Assembly: GCF_947491795.1 (NCBI RefSeq)
Contig: NZ_CANLKW010000009.1
Coordinates: forward strand, 1-64,000
Origin: an uncultured Roseobacter sp.
GTDB lineage: Bacteria; Pseudomonadota; Alphaproteobacteria; Rhodobacterales; Rhodobacteraceae
DNA length: 64,000 nucleotides
Direction of reading: 5' to 3'
Shown here: one piece after another, positions 44,889 to 53,281 of the stretch
Layout of the letters: every line of letters begins with the position of its first letter
Numbering within the stretch: position 1 is the first letter of the stretch
The notes under the pieces: model-generated
The model's input: the letters and a program-made list of their open reading frames with translations, nothing else
What the model was told of the DNA's origin: nothing
Database searches by the model: none
Program-made: the position numbers and the translations under genes

Positions 44889-45542
44889 TTAATCGAGCTG
44901 AAGATCGGAAATCGACGCAACGATTCTGCCCTTGGTATCATCGCTGTCGGCCGACACGGCCAATCCAATCAGGGCACCCGGCTCGATCCCGAACGCAGTG
45001 CGATGATCTGATGCGAGATCGACCTGCTCACGATACTGCCCGATCTCTGAAGGGCGGAGGACTTTGCTGCGCAACCGGGGCGAATAGGGGCTGGGCAATA
45101 TCGCATTGGTCGGGTGCGCACCGCCCCACACGTAGATCAGGGCGCGTGCGCTGTCCTCTTGAAGAATGCGCCGCGCGCTCTTTCCGCTCAGCGCGTCCAC
45201 CCTCTCCGGATCAACGAACACGAAGTAGACTGCCAGATTTCTGTCGTCACCACCTTTGATCGTAAGATTGGTCGGTCGGACACCCTCGTAGACCCGCCAG
45301 ACCCAACGCGCAGAGTCAGCCGAACGATTGAGGTCCTCAACTGGGCGCCAGAGCAACGAGACAGTACCATCCGAGAGGATGTCCAACTGGCGTCCCCTTT
45401 GACCAAAATCGTTCGAGAAAAGGCGCAAGAAGCCCTGCTCTTTCCAGCTGCCGTCAAAAGAAATCACCTCGTTGGCGATGCCCGCGGCTGGTGTAAACAC
45501 GGCGCATGTCAGCAAGGTCAGGACTTTGGCGACATGGACCAT
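44889..45542 (-). CDS. Secreted DUF3047 protein
   Basis: About 217 residues from the ATG at 45542, which gives a signal peptide (VAKVLTLLTCAVFTPAAGIA); upstream residues are a shadow of the preceding gene. The pattern WRVYEGVRPTNLTIKGGDDRNLAVYFVFVD and ALIYVWGGAHPTNAILPSPYS is that of DUF3047. Function unknown. Last gene of the DUF305/glutaredoxin-MauE run and convergent with the ScsB-like gene, 5 bases away. Confidence 0.75.
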   Translation of the reverse strand: MVHVAKVLTLLTCAVFTPAAGIANEVISFDGSWKEQGFLRLFSNDFGQRGRQLDILSDGTVSLLWRPVEDLNRSADSARWVWRVYEGVRPTNLTIKGGDDRNLAVYFVFVDPERVDALSGKSARRILQEDSARALIYVWGGAHPTNAILPSPYSPRLRSKVLRPSEIGQYREQVDLASDHRTAFGIEPGALIGLAVSADSDDTKGRIVASISDLQLD

Positions 45543-45550
45543 TGCTCGTC

Positions 45551-46318
45551 CTATATCCAACCGAGTGCGCGCGCGGGCATCCAGACCCCCATGAAGATCA
45601 TCATCAGATTTTCGGTCAGCGACACAAATCCCAGTGGCACGTTCGACCCGCCACCAACACAAGCGCATTTCAACTCTCGCCCGTCGATATAGACCGCCTT
45701 GAACACGGAGACCGCCCCGATGGTCCCGATTACGAGGGCGATTGGGGCGCTGATCCACACAAGTGCGCCCGCGACCATGAGAACGCCCGCGATGGCTTCA
45801 CCAAAGGGATAGATGTAGCCGTAACGCACCCAGCGTTGCGCGAGCAGATCGTAGTTCAGGAACATCGTCGAGAAGCCTTCGATATCCTTCAGCTTCTGGA
45901 CGGCAAGGAAGCACATGGAGATCGCGATAAACCACTCGAAAGCGCGAAGGGTAAGTATCGACCCGTAGAACGCCCAGCTGAGGCCCAGGGCCATGAGAAA
46001 CGCCACCGAGAAGATCGCGATGACCGGCTGATAGGTCGTCTCGTCCGCCTCCTTAACCTCTTTCCCGAAGTGCTCGCGCAAGGCGTCATAGCCGCCGATG
46101 CGCGTACCGCCGATGAAGGTCTGGGGTGTTGTCGATACGTTGTGTTCCGCCTTGAACGCGTCCGTCTCTTCGCGCGTCGTCAGATGATGATCTTCGACCT
46201 CATACCCTTCGCGCTCCAAGAGATCTTTCGATTTCAATCCATAGGGGCAGAGGTGGTCTTCCATGACCATGCGATAAAGAACAGCCTTTCCTGCGGCCTG
46301 GTTGGTATCTTTCGGCAT
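45551..46318 (-). CDS. Glutaredoxin fused to MauE/DoxX-like membrane domain
   Basis: About 255 residues from an ATG with GGAGG 5 bases ahead. Residues 10-85 form a glutaredoxin with CPYG (MEDHLCPYGLKSKDLL) and the TTPQTFIGGTRIGGYDAL block. Residues 95-255 form four membrane segments of the MauE type (YPFGEAIAGVLMVAGALVWISA), with a C-terminal CACVGGG cysteine pair. Known MauE handles electron transfer to periplasmic disulfides. Inference: transfers thiol reducing power across the membrane. Alternative start three bases upstream. Confidence 0.78.
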   Translation of the reverse strand: MPKDTNQAAGKAVLYRMVMEDHLCPYGLKSKDLLEREGYEVEDHHLTTREETDAFKAEHNVSTTPQTFIGGTRIGGYDALREHFGKEVKEADETTYQPVIAIFSVAFLMALGLSWAFYGSILTLRAFEWFIAISMCFLAVQKLKDIEGFSTMFLNYDLLAQRWVRYGYIYPFGEAIAGVLMVAGALVWISAPIALVIGTIGAVSVFKAVYIDGRELKCACVGGGSNVPLGFVSLTENLMMIFMGVWMPARALGWI

Positions 46319-46334
46319 CATGTCCTCCATTGGT

Positions 46335-47273
46335 CTAGCTGTTGCAGGTCCAGTATCCCATGAAGCCAACCGCGAGCGGGGTTTCACCGGTCAATTCGAA
46401 CAGAAGGGTAGCGCCTTCTCCATTGTCAGCATCGCTCATCGCGACGGTCATCTGGCCACCATCGGCCATCAGTACACCTCCAGGGGCCACACTGCCGGTC
46501 GCTTCGAATTGCACCAGCGACCCGGAGACCTTCGCGATTCCCTGCCCGTTTCCATCGGTCGCCAATATGGGGTCGGCGTTGACGGCGCGAACGAACGTAC
46601 ACATCGGCTCGGTGCCGAGCCCGCTTTCGATCTCCGCGTCCGAAAGAGGAGCAGGACGGATGCCTGCAATGACCGGCGTCGAGGTTGCCTGCGTCAGGCT
46701 TGCCACGCTTGCAGGTCCATCGGATTTACCCAATGGCCATTCTGGCCCAGCTTCACCATTTGCTTCGATGTCGGCGAGCAGGAAGCGCATCTCCGCAATT
46801 TCCCGATCTTGAGCCACGACAATTTCTTCAGCAAGCGCTTTGACGCGCGGGTCAGTGATTTCCGCCCTCTTGCTGGTCATAATTGCAATCGAATGGTGCG
46901 GGATCATGGCACTCATCCAACTTTCATCCTGCACGGTTTCTTGGCCGCGGACGAGCCAGAGAGCGCCGGCGAACAGGACTGCCGAGCCTGCGAGAATTGC
47001 GACATTGGCAGCGAGGTTTTTGTACATGCCCCACATAAACAGGAGCATCACGACTGCCATCGTCGCACCCATGACAAAGGTCATATAGAACCGTGTCTCG
47101 CTCCAGTAGACATGCTCGATGGCATAGGTGTTCAGATACATCAGGCCGAACATAATAGCGGTCGACGTTCCAACCATCGCGAGGAAGCGCCCGTAAGAAG
47201 ACTTGCCGTGACTGTCCGATTTCGCGGAATCGGCTGTGCGGCTGTCGTGATTTAATATTGCTGAATCTGACAT
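46335..47273 (-). CDS. DUF305 membrane protein with extra C-terminal domain
   Basis: About 312 residues from the ATG at 47273 (AAGGAG 6 bases ahead). Three membrane segments (about 30-52, 63-82, 91-106), then a DUF305 block with SWMSAMIPHHSIAIMTSKRAEI and AQDREIAEMRFLLADI, a ferritin-like His/Met-rich helical family common in copper islands. The last 110 residues (from about PAPLSDAEIESGLG) are a separate beta-rich domain with two cysteines (PMCTFV and WTCNS) that I do not recognise. It follows cueR by about 70 bases. Confidence 0.75.
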   Translation of the reverse strand: MSDSAILNHDSRTADSAKSDSHGKSSYGRFLAMVGTSTAIMFGLMYLNTYAIEHVYWSETRFYMTFVMGATMAVVMLLFMWGMYKNLAANVAILAGSAVLFAGALWLVRGQETVQDESWMSAMIPHHSIAIMTSKRAEITDPRVKALAEEIVVAQDREIAEMRFLLADIEANGEAGPEWPLGKSDGPASVASLTQATSTPVIAGIRPAPLSDAEIESGLGTEPMCTFVRAVNADPILATDGNGQGIAKVSGSLVQFEATGSVAPGGVLMADGGQMTVAMSDADNGEGATLLFELTGETPLAVGFMGYWTCNS

Positions 47274-47306
47274 GTGAACTCCTTTCGCTTTTCTCTCAAA
47301 CAAGAT

Positions 47307-47318
47307 TCCAGCGCTGGA
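47307..47318. promoter_or_regulatory. Palindrome upstream of the DUF305 gene
   Basis: TCCAGCGCTGGA, a perfect 12-bp palindrome resembling the CueR half-sites but with a 2-base centre instead of 3 and no good TTGACC box beside it. It may be a degenerate CueR site or unrelated. Confidence 0.3.
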
Positions 47319-47341
47319 GGGTTCCGAAATAGAACGCGTTT

Positions 47342-47743
47342 TCAGCGGATGTTCTTCAGGTCACCAGAAAGATCCTTCAAGATCGGGCAATCCGGTCGGT
47401 GGTCTCCGCGGCAGGCCTCGACGAGATGCGACAAGGTCTCGCGCATTTCCTGAAGCTGCGCGATTTTGTCGTCGATTGCGCTCAGGTGCTCCTCAGCGAT
47501 GGCCTTCACCTGGGCGCTTTCCCGCGTTTCATCCTCGTAGAGGCTCAAGAGATTGCGGCAATCCTCAATCGAGAACCCGAGCGCGCGCGCGCGACCCAGG
47601 AATGCAAGCTTGTGCAGATCGGTCTCGCGAAACGCGCGGTATCCATTGCCGCTGCGCTGCGGTCTAACCAGGCCAATATCCTCGTAGTAGCGGATGGTTT
47701 TGGGCGGGATGCCGGACCGCTCTGCAACTTCTCCAATGTTCAT
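47342..47743 (-). CDS. cueR: Copper-responsive MerR-family regulator CueR
   Basis: 133 residues. N-terminal MerR winged helix (MNIGEVAERSGIPPKTIRYYEDIGLVRPQRSGNGYR), dimer coiled coil, and a C-terminal metal loop CRGDHRPDCPIL with the two cysteines spaced 8 residues apart as in Cu(I) sensors. AGGAGG precedes the ATG and it starts 12 bases after copA. It activates promoters with a 19-bp spacer, of which three are visible (50298, 50763, 59359). Confidence 0.88.
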   Translation of the reverse strand: MNIGEVAERSGIPPKTIRYYEDIGLVRPQRSGNGYRAFRETDLHKLAFLGRARALGFSIEDCRNLLSLYEDETRESAQVKAIAEEHLSAIDDKIAQLQEMRETLSHLVEACRGDHRPDCPILKDLSGDLKNIR

Positions 47744-47755
47744 GAGACGATCCTC

Positions 47756-50266
47756 CTATTCTGCGGGTTGGGTTTGTGCACTGATCCGTGGCGCGGTGAT
47801 GTCTCTGTCTTCACGCAAGGCTGGCGCGATGCGGCGCAGACGCAGGGCGTTTGTCAGAACCGATACCGACGACAGGGCCATCGCGCCCGCCGCAAAGACC
47901 GGGGAGAGAAGCAAACCAAAGGCCGGATAGAGAACCCCGGCGGCGACCGGGATCAGCGCAACATTATACCCGAAGGCCCAGACGAGGTTCTGGCGAATGT
48001 TCGACATGGTGCGTCTGGAAACCTCAACCGCATTCACCACGCCGCGCAGATCGCCTGACATCAAGACCACATCGGCGGATTCGATGGCGACATCGGTTCC
48101 GGTGCCGATGGCGATGCCGACATCCGCATGGGCCAGGGCCGGTGCATCATTGATGCCGTCGCCCACGAAAGCAATCTTTCGGTCTCCCGCGCGCAGATCG
48201 TCGAGAGCTGCGACCTTGCCATCCGGCAGGACACCCGCGATCACGTGGTCGATTCCGGTTTCGCGCGCGATGGCCTCCGCCGTCTCGCGTTTGTCTCCGG
48301 TGATCATCGCAACCTTGAAACCGCGCGCGTGCAGGGCTGCAACGGCTTCCTGGCTGGCGGGTTTCACGGGGTCTGCCACGGCGATCACTGCGGCCAGTTT
48401 GCCGTCGATAGCCGCATAAAGCGCTGTCCGGCCCCGCCCTGCCAGTTCGGCTTCCGTTTCGACCAAGGCGGCGATTTCAATCCCTTCGCGGGACATATAA
48501 CGGTCCGCGCCTACCATCACCTCCTGACCGTCGACGGTCGCGGCGACGCCGTAACCGGTGATCGACCGGAAGCCCGTGGCTTTCGTAACGGCGATCCCTT
48601 CTGTCTGCGCTCCGCGGACAATGGCTTCGGCGATGGGATGCTCAGACTGGGCCTCGACGGCAGCGATCAAGCTCAGCACCCGGTCACGGTCCAGACCCTC
48701 GGCGGTGACCAGATCGGTCAGCGACGGCTGGCCTTCGGTGACAGTCCCCGTCTTGTCGAGCGCAATGACATCGACTTCGGACAAGGCCTGGAGCGCATCC
48801 CCCTTGCGGAACAAGACCCCCATCTCTGCGGCGCGCCCGGTGCCCACCATGATCGACGTGGGCGTGGCCAAGCCCATGGCGCAGGGACAGGCAATGATCA
48901 GAACCGAGACGCCGGCCACCAGCGCAAAGGTCAAAGCCGGGTCCGGTCCGACAAGCAACCAGACCACCACCGTGAGCGCGGACAGCACCATGACCGCAGG
49001 CACGAACCACAGGGTCACGCGGTCAACAAGGCCCTGGATGGGCAGCTTGGCGCCTTGCGCCTCCTCGACCATGCGGATGATCTGTGCGAGCGTGGTATCC
49101 GACCCGACCCGTGCGGCCTTGAACGTCAGGCTGCCAGTGCCGTTGACGGTCCCGCCCGTTACGGCGGCACCTGCAGCCTTCTGCACGGGCACAGGCTCTC
49201 CGGTAATCATGCTCTCATCCACATTGCTGGATCCCTCGGTAACCTCGCCGTCCACAGGGATCCGCTCACCCGGGCGGACCAGGATCACATCGCCGACGGC
49301 GAGTGCATCGACATCGACCTCTACCGTGTCACCACCCCGGACGACGCGCGCGGTGCGGACCTGCAGGCCCAGCAGAGCCTGAATCGCAGCGCCGGTGCGG
49401 CCCTTGGCCCGCGCTTCGAGCCAGCGACCGATCAGGATGAGGACAACGATGACCGCCGCCGCCTCGAAATAGACCGCGCGCACCCCCTCGGGCAGCAGCC
49501 CGGGCAGAAATGTTGCGACCACCGAATATCCCCAGGCCGCGCCGGTGCCGACGGCGACGAGGCTGTTCATGTCCGGGGCGCCCTTGAAGAGCGCGGGAAA
49601 CCCCTTGGTGTAGAAATGGCGTCCCGGCCCGAAGAGGACGAGTGTTGCGAGGACGAACTGGATGATCCAAGACGTTTGGAGACCAATCGTCGTCATCACC
49701 AAGTGATGAAATGCCGGAATAAGGTGGGAGCCCATTTCTAGGATGAAGACCGGAAGCGTTAGAATTGCTGCCAAAAGGACGCTGCGGCGCAGTCCGTCGG
49801 CTTCTTCTGCCTTGCGTGCGACGCGAGACTGGCTCGCCTGCGCCTCTGCAATCTCGGCCGGATAACCAATCGCCGCCGATGCCGCCATCAAATCGCCCAA
49901 GGACACGGCGCCCTCGAAATACTCGACCGTCGCCGTTTCTGCCGCCAGGTTCACGCTAACAGAAAGCACTCCGGGCACGTCCGCCAGTGCCTTGTCCACC
50001 CGCCCGACGCAGGATGCGCAGGACATGGACGCAATGTTCAAGGTGACCTTGGATGTCCGCGCGGGATAACCCAAGGAGGCAAGCGTCTGCGTGGCGTCGG
50101 TAAGCCGAGACGGATCATCCAGCGAAAGGCGCGCCGTTTCGGATGCGAGGTTGACGGCGACTTCGGAAACCCCGTCGAGCCCCGCCAAGGCCTTTTCAAC
50201 ACGCCCCACGCAGGATGCACAGGTCATGCCTTCGATGCTGAGCGTTGTTTGGCTGGTGTCGGTCAT
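47756..50266 (-). CDS. copA: Cu(I)-exporting P1B-type ATPase CopA
   Basis: 836 residues. Two N-terminal metal domains (GMTCASC near residue 14 and SMSCASC near 83), eight membrane segments, the CPC transport motif in IACPCAMGLATPTS, phosphorylation site DKTGTVTEGQ, the HP motif SEHPIAEAI and hinge GDGINDAPAL. Pumps cytoplasmic copper to the periplasm, where CusF, the oxidase and CopC can take it. Its promoter carries a clear CueR site and cueR follows in the same transcript. Confidence 0.95.
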   Translation of the reverse strand: MTDTSQTTLSIEGMTCASCVGRVEKALAGLDGVSEVAVNLASETARLSLDDPSRLTDATQTLASLGYPARTSKVTLNIASMSCASCVGRVDKALADVPGVLSVSVNLAAETATVEYFEGAVSLGDLMAASAAIGYPAEIAEAQASQSRVARKAEEADGLRRSVLLAAILTLPVFILEMGSHLIPAFHHLVMTTIGLQTSWIIQFVLATLVLFGPGRHFYTKGFPALFKGAPDMNSLVAVGTGAAWGYSVVATFLPGLLPEGVRAVYFEAAAVIVVLILIGRWLEARAKGRTGAAIQALLGLQVRTARVVRGGDTVEVDVDALAVGDVILVRPGERIPVDGEVTEGSSNVDESMITGEPVPVQKAAGAAVTGGTVNGTGSLTFKAARVGSDTTLAQIIRMVEEAQGAKLPIQGLVDRVTLWFVPAVMVLSALTVVVWLLVGPDPALTFALVAGVSVLIIACPCAMGLATPTSIMVGTGRAAEMGVLFRKGDALQALSEVDVIALDKTGTVTEGQPSLTDLVTAEGLDRDRVLSLIAAVEAQSEHPIAEAIVRGAQTEGIAVTKATGFRSITGYGVAATVDGQEVMVGADRYMSREGIEIAALVETEAELAGRGRTALYAAIDGKLAAVIAVADPVKPASQEAVAALHARGFKVAMITGDKRETAEAIARETGIDHVIAGVLPDGKVAALDDLRAGDRKIAFVGDGINDAPALAHADVGIAIGTGTDVAIESADVVLMSGDLRGVVNAVEVSRRTMSNIRQNLVWAFGYNVALIPVAAGVLYPAFGLLLSPVFAAGAMALSSVSVLTNALRLRRIAPALREDRDITAPRISAQTQPAE

Positions 50267-50297
50267 GGCATGTTACCTCGATTGCGTACTCGAGGCT

Positions 50298-50328
50298 GAT
50301 ATAGGGCTTCCAGTCACTGGAAGCTCAA
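50298..50328 (-). promoter_or_regulatory. CueR-type promoter of copA-cueR
   Basis: On the minus strand: -35 TTGAGC (50328-50323), a 19-bp spacer holding the dyad CTTCCAG-TGA-CTGGAAG, and -10 TATATC (50303-50298). The long 19-bp spacer with a central dyad is the mark of MerR-family activated promoters. About 32 bases upstream of the copA ATG. Confidence 0.8.
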
Positions 50329-50406
50329 GGGGTTTATCGGAGATTTCTTTTTCAACCCGCACAGCATCAACCTACAGTCTCTCTAACCCCCTGTTTCCGA
50401 TTGAAA

Positions 50407-50426
50407 TGTATCGATTTGTAAACTTG
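50407..50426. promoter_or_regulatory. Tandem 10-bp direct repeat B, candidate response-regulator site
   Basis: ATGTATCGAT TTGTAAACTT, with half-sites 10 bases apart, about 46 bases before the small membrane protein gene. A TTGTCGCACG follows at 50425, recalling the half-site at 59325. Confidence 0.5.
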
Positions 50427-50472
50427 TCGCACGAGCGATTGGTGCGCTATTTCCGAGGTAGGAGTATGTTCG

Positions 50473-50766
50473 ATGTATATGTCAGATCAAGAAAAGCAGC
50501 CGCAGAATTCAAAGATGATGCACGTCGGCATGTGGGTGTGCTGCGCGGTGATGCTGCTTCCGCTGCTTGTTCTCTTTGTCCGAGGCGGCTCGTTTTTTGG
50601 ATTGCAGGACAGTTTGGGCGTTCTGGCACCAATCGCCCTTTGCCTCGGCGCACATGGCGTGATGTTCTTCTTCATGGGGAAGTCCTGTCGTGGAGGCAGC
50701 AAGTCATCGAATAGCAACGCTCCCGTCGCAATAAAAACCCCAGTTCCAACATCGACGGACGCTTGA
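50473..50766 (+). CDS. Small membrane protein, DUF2933-like
   Basis: 97 residues with two hydrophobic segments (MWVCCAVMLLPLLVLFV and VLAPIALCLGAHGVMFFFMG) and a Met/His-bearing start (MMHVGMWVCC). The layout is that of DUF2933-type proteins found in copper islands; function unknown. AGGAG lies 9 bases before the ATG. Its end overlaps the CueR-type promoter of copZ. Confidence 0.65.
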   Translation: MYMSDQEKQPQNSKMMHVGMWVCCAVMLLPLLVLFVRGGSFFGLQDSLGVLAPIALCLGAHGVMFFFMGKSCRGGSKSSNSNAPVAIKTPVPTSTDA

Positions 50767-50793
50767 CCTTCCACCAACTGGAATCCCTATTTC
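50763..50793 (+). promoter_or_regulatory. CueR-type promoter of copZ
   Basis: -35 TTGACC (50763-50768), 19-bp spacer with the dyad TTCCA...TGGAA, and -10 TATTTC (50788-50793). Spacing and dyad match the copA promoter. It lies over the stop codon of the preceding gene and 25 bases before the copZ ATG. Confidence 0.72.
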
Positions 50794-50817
50794 CAATTGA
50801 TGAGAAAAGGATGCGCC

Positions 50818-51030
50818 ATGAAATTTCACGTCCCAGAGATGAGCTGCGGCCATTGCGTCGCTACAATCGAAAAAGCGGTAAAGGCCGCAGACCCGTCAGC
50901 AACCATCCGGACGGATTTGGCTGCACACGCGACAGAGATCGACTCGACAGTCTCCACGGCTGCCCTGCTTCAGGTTCTTGCGGAAGCGGGTTATCCGGCG
51001 ACCGCTCTGGGAGAAGGTCCGGAGGATTGA
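50818..51030 (+). CDS. copZ: Copper chaperone CopZ (HMA domain)
   Basis: 70 residues from the ATG at 50818; the codons upstream in frame do not give a better start. One heavy-metal-associated domain with the CxxC in PEMSCGHCVATIEKAVKAAD (about residues 7-20). Carries cytoplasmic Cu(I) to CopA. It is driven by its own CueR-type promoter rather than from copA. Confidence 0.88.
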   Translation: MKFHVPEMSCGHCVATIEKAVKAADPSATIRTDLAAHATEIDSTVSTAALLQVLAEAGYPATALGEGPED

Positions 51031-51038
51031 AGAGCCGG

Positions 51039-51308
51039 ATGAACGGGACCTCTAAGGCGTTGGGCCTGATTTTTGGTGCGTATTTGCTGACCGGATGTGC
51101 CACGACGCCGGCGGTTGATGCGGACGGTGCCTTCACCGAATTGCCTGAACCACTCGTCGGTCTCGCTGCGCCATATCAAAACCTCAACAAGGTACGGCTT
51201 GATCCGAATGACAATTGCTTTTGGTATCTTCACAACGGCCCGGTCGAAGCGACCTGGTTGCCGCTCAGAACGCCTCAAGGCAATCCAATCTGCCAGGCGG
51301 TGAGCTAG
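51039..51308 (+). CDS. Small lipoprotein of the copper island
   Basis: 89 residues. Signal peptide and lipobox (LIFGAYLLTGC, cysteine at about residue 20). The C-terminal part LDPNDNCFWYLHNGPVEATWLPLRTPQGNPIC has two cysteines and a tryptophan-rich core. I recall such proteins near copper genes in Rhodobacterales; no function is known. Starts 8 bases after the copZ stop. Confidence 0.65.
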   Translation: MNGTSKALGLIFGAYLLTGCATTPAVDADGAFTELPEPLVGLAAPYQNLNKVRLDPNDNCFWYLHNGPVEATWLPLRTPQGNPICQAVS

Positions 51309-51342
51309 GTCAAGACGCTTTGAGCAACATCAAGGTGCCCAT

Positions 51343-52011
51343 TTAGCTGCCGATCGCATCTTCGGGCGGATACAGGTGAGCGGTCTTGCCCGTTTCCACG
51401 TTGGGATAGAGATCGTTGATATGTGCCATGATCATGCGCACGCATCCTGAACTCGCACGACCTCCGATCGAACGCGGCTCAGGCGATCCATGAATACGCA
51501 GATAAGTGTCCCGGTTCCCCACGTAGAGATAAAGCGCACGGGATCCCAATGGGTTGGTTGGCCCCGCGTCCATCCCCTCCGCATGCTGTGCATAAAGGTC
51601 CGGGTCGCGTTCGATCATGTCGTCCGTTGGACGCCAAGTGGGCCACTTGGCTTTACGCCGCATCGTGTAGACACCCGGCTCGTACAATGTCCCGCGTGCG
51701 ATGGCCACGCCATAGCGCATCGCCGTGCTGCCGTTCGGCTCGATATGGTACAAGTAGCGCGCAACGGCATCGACATGGATGTCACCCGGCACGAGGCCCG
51801 CCTTTGCCTCCACCCGAACAGGAAGGAACCGCGGATGAACCCCCCACGGATTGGAAGTTGAGGGGTCATAACCCGGAGGTGTGACTTGCGCATCCCAGAC
51901 ATCCCACATCGCGCGCGGGGACGTGGGCGCTGCCGATATCGACGTGGCGAGCGGCGCCGAAAAGAGCATTGCAGACCCTACCACAAAGTGCCGACGCGTC
52001 AGTTTGGCCAT
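51343..52011 (-). CDS. L,D-transpeptidase (YkuD), Tat-exported
   Basis: About 222 residues from the ATG at 52011 (AGAGG about 8 bases ahead). A twin-arginine signal (LTRRHFVVGSAMLFSA) precedes the YkuD domain, whose active site reads RIHGSPEPRSIGGRASSGCVRM with the catalytic cysteine and histidine. Cross-links peptidoglycan or attaches proteins to it. Last gene of the eight-gene copper oxidation operon; a second, different enzyme of the family opens the operon at 56341. Confidence 0.85.
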   Translation of the reverse strand: MAKLTRRHFVVGSAMLFSAPLATSISAAPTSPRAMWDVWDAQVTPPGYDPSTSNPWGVHPRFLPVRVEAKAGLVPGDIHVDAVARYLYHIEPNGSTAMRYGVAIARGTLYEPGVYTMRRKAKWPTWRPTDDMIERDPDLYAQHAEGMDAGPTNPLGSRALYLYVGNRDTYLRIHGSPEPRSIGGRASSGCVRMIMAHINDLYPNVETGKTAHLYPPEDAIGS

Positions 52012-52065
52012 CAAAGTACCTCTTTCACTCGTTTTGACTGTGTCCGTTCGCCCATTGTCAGGAAA

Positions 52066-52794
52066 CTATTGACCTGCGGCGCGTGCTTCCTGCGCAAGAC
52101 GGATCATCTGATCAGCCTCGATGACCCCCGGAACCAGCGCGTCTCCGATCACAAAGGATGGCGTGCCATTGAAGCCGAGCGCGCGGCTCATCTCCATTGA
52201 CGCCGCAATATGGGCATCAATCTCAGGCGCCTGCATGTCCCGTCGCAGCTGCGCGACATCCAAACCAATTTCCTGCGCAACCTGGATGACGGACGCTTCC
52301 TCGGCTCGGCCCTGCATGCCCATCAACGCCCAGTGAAACTCTTCGTATTTGCCCTGCTCTCGCGCGGCCAATGCGGCGCGCGCGGCAAAAACCGAGCCGT
52401 CTCCGAGGATCGGCCACTCTCGATAGACCAGCCTCACATTGGGATCTTCGTCCAAGAGCGCTTCGATATGCGGCTTCACGCGACGACAATAGGGGCAGTT
52501 GTAGTCGAAAAACTCCACGACCGTGACGTCGCCTTCAGGATTTCCGAGAACCGGCGCGTTCGGGTCGTTCTCGAGGAGATCGCGGTTTTCGGAGAGGACA
52601 CTCGCCGCTGCGGCGGCCTGCCGTTCCTGTTCACGCCGTTCAATGATCTGAACCGCCTCGAGGACAATCTCCGGGTTTTCGCGGATGGCCTCCAGAACCA
52701 ATTCCTTGACCCGGTCTTCGCTGAGCGCGTCAGCATGAGACGCGAATGGGGCGAGCAAAGTGACGACCAGAGACATTGTCATTGCGATCTTCAT
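52066..52794 (-). CDS. DsbA-family disulfide oxidoreductase
   Basis: 242 residues with a signal peptide (IAMTMSLVVTLLAPFASHA). An N-terminal helical arm precedes the thioredoxin fold with CPYC (VVEFFDYNCPYCRRVKPHI, about residues 110-125) and cis-proline GTPSFVIG. Similar to the Com1/ScsC-like group. Follows the cytochrome gene by 10 bases. Likely partner of DsbB at 34256. Confidence 0.87.
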   Translation of the reverse strand: MKIAMTMSLVVTLLAPFASHADALSEDRVKELVLEAIRENPEIVLEAVQIIERREQERQAAAAASVLSENRDLLENDPNAPVLGNPEGDVTVVEFFDYNCPYCRRVKPHIEALLDEDPNVRLVYREWPILGDGSVFAARAALAAREQGKYEEFHWALMGMQGRAEEASVIQVAQEIGLDVAQLRRDMQAPEIDAHIAASMEMSRALGFNGTPSFVIGDALVPGVIEADQMIRLAQEARAAGQ

Positions 52795-52804
52795 GAGAGT
52801 TCTC

Positions 52805-53281
52805 CTAGTTCACCGGCACGCCATTGGTGCGCGCGGCTTGCATATCCTGTATTTCCTCGGGCCAAGTCGACTTTATGTACCCGAGGATATTCCAGATTTC
52901 CTGGTCGGAAAGTTGGTCGCCGAAACCGGGCATGCCGCTGTCGAACTCCATGCCCTGAGCGGCCATCACCTCTCGGCCCCCAAGCTTTGTGTAGTCGAAC
53001 AGCACCTGGTCGGCATGATGCCAGGTGTGACCGGTTTCATCATGGGGAGGTGCCGGCAGCCGACCGTCCGCGCCCGGACTCCGCCAGTTCTCCTGACCCT
53101 CCAGATTGGCCCCATGGCACGCAGCACAGGTCTCGGCGTAGAGCGCTTTGCCGACCACGAGATCGACGCTTTCCGGCATCACCCCGCTTTGGACATCTTC
53201 GGCAGACCCGGTCCAGACATAGGCTGCCGCCCCGAGCGCCGTCAGGACACCAATCCCGAGGATGGCAGCCATCGCTCTCAT
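52805..53281 (-). CDS. Membrane-anchored cytochrome c
   Basis: 158 residues from the ATG at 53281, which overlaps the oxidase stop by ATGA; upstream residues of the open frame are a shadow. N-terminal anchor (MAAILGIGVLTALGAAAYVW), one haem site CAACH in AETCAACHGANLEGQ, and a distal methionine in SGMPGFGDQLSDQE. May accept electrons from the multicopper oxidase or feed them to it. Confidence 0.82.
   Translation of the reverse strand: MRAMAAILGIGVLTALGAAAYVWTGSAEDVQSGVMPESVDLVVGKALYAETCAACHGANLEGQENWRSPGADGRLPAPPHDETGHTWHHADQVLFDYTKLGGREVMAAQGMEFDSGMPGFGDQLSDQEIWNILGYIKSTWPEEIQDMQAARTNGVPVN

Noticed and set aside
48128..49741. 537-aa plus-strand open frame
   Set aside because: Antisense to copA; residue make-up (R, H, D, G) is that of a shadow.
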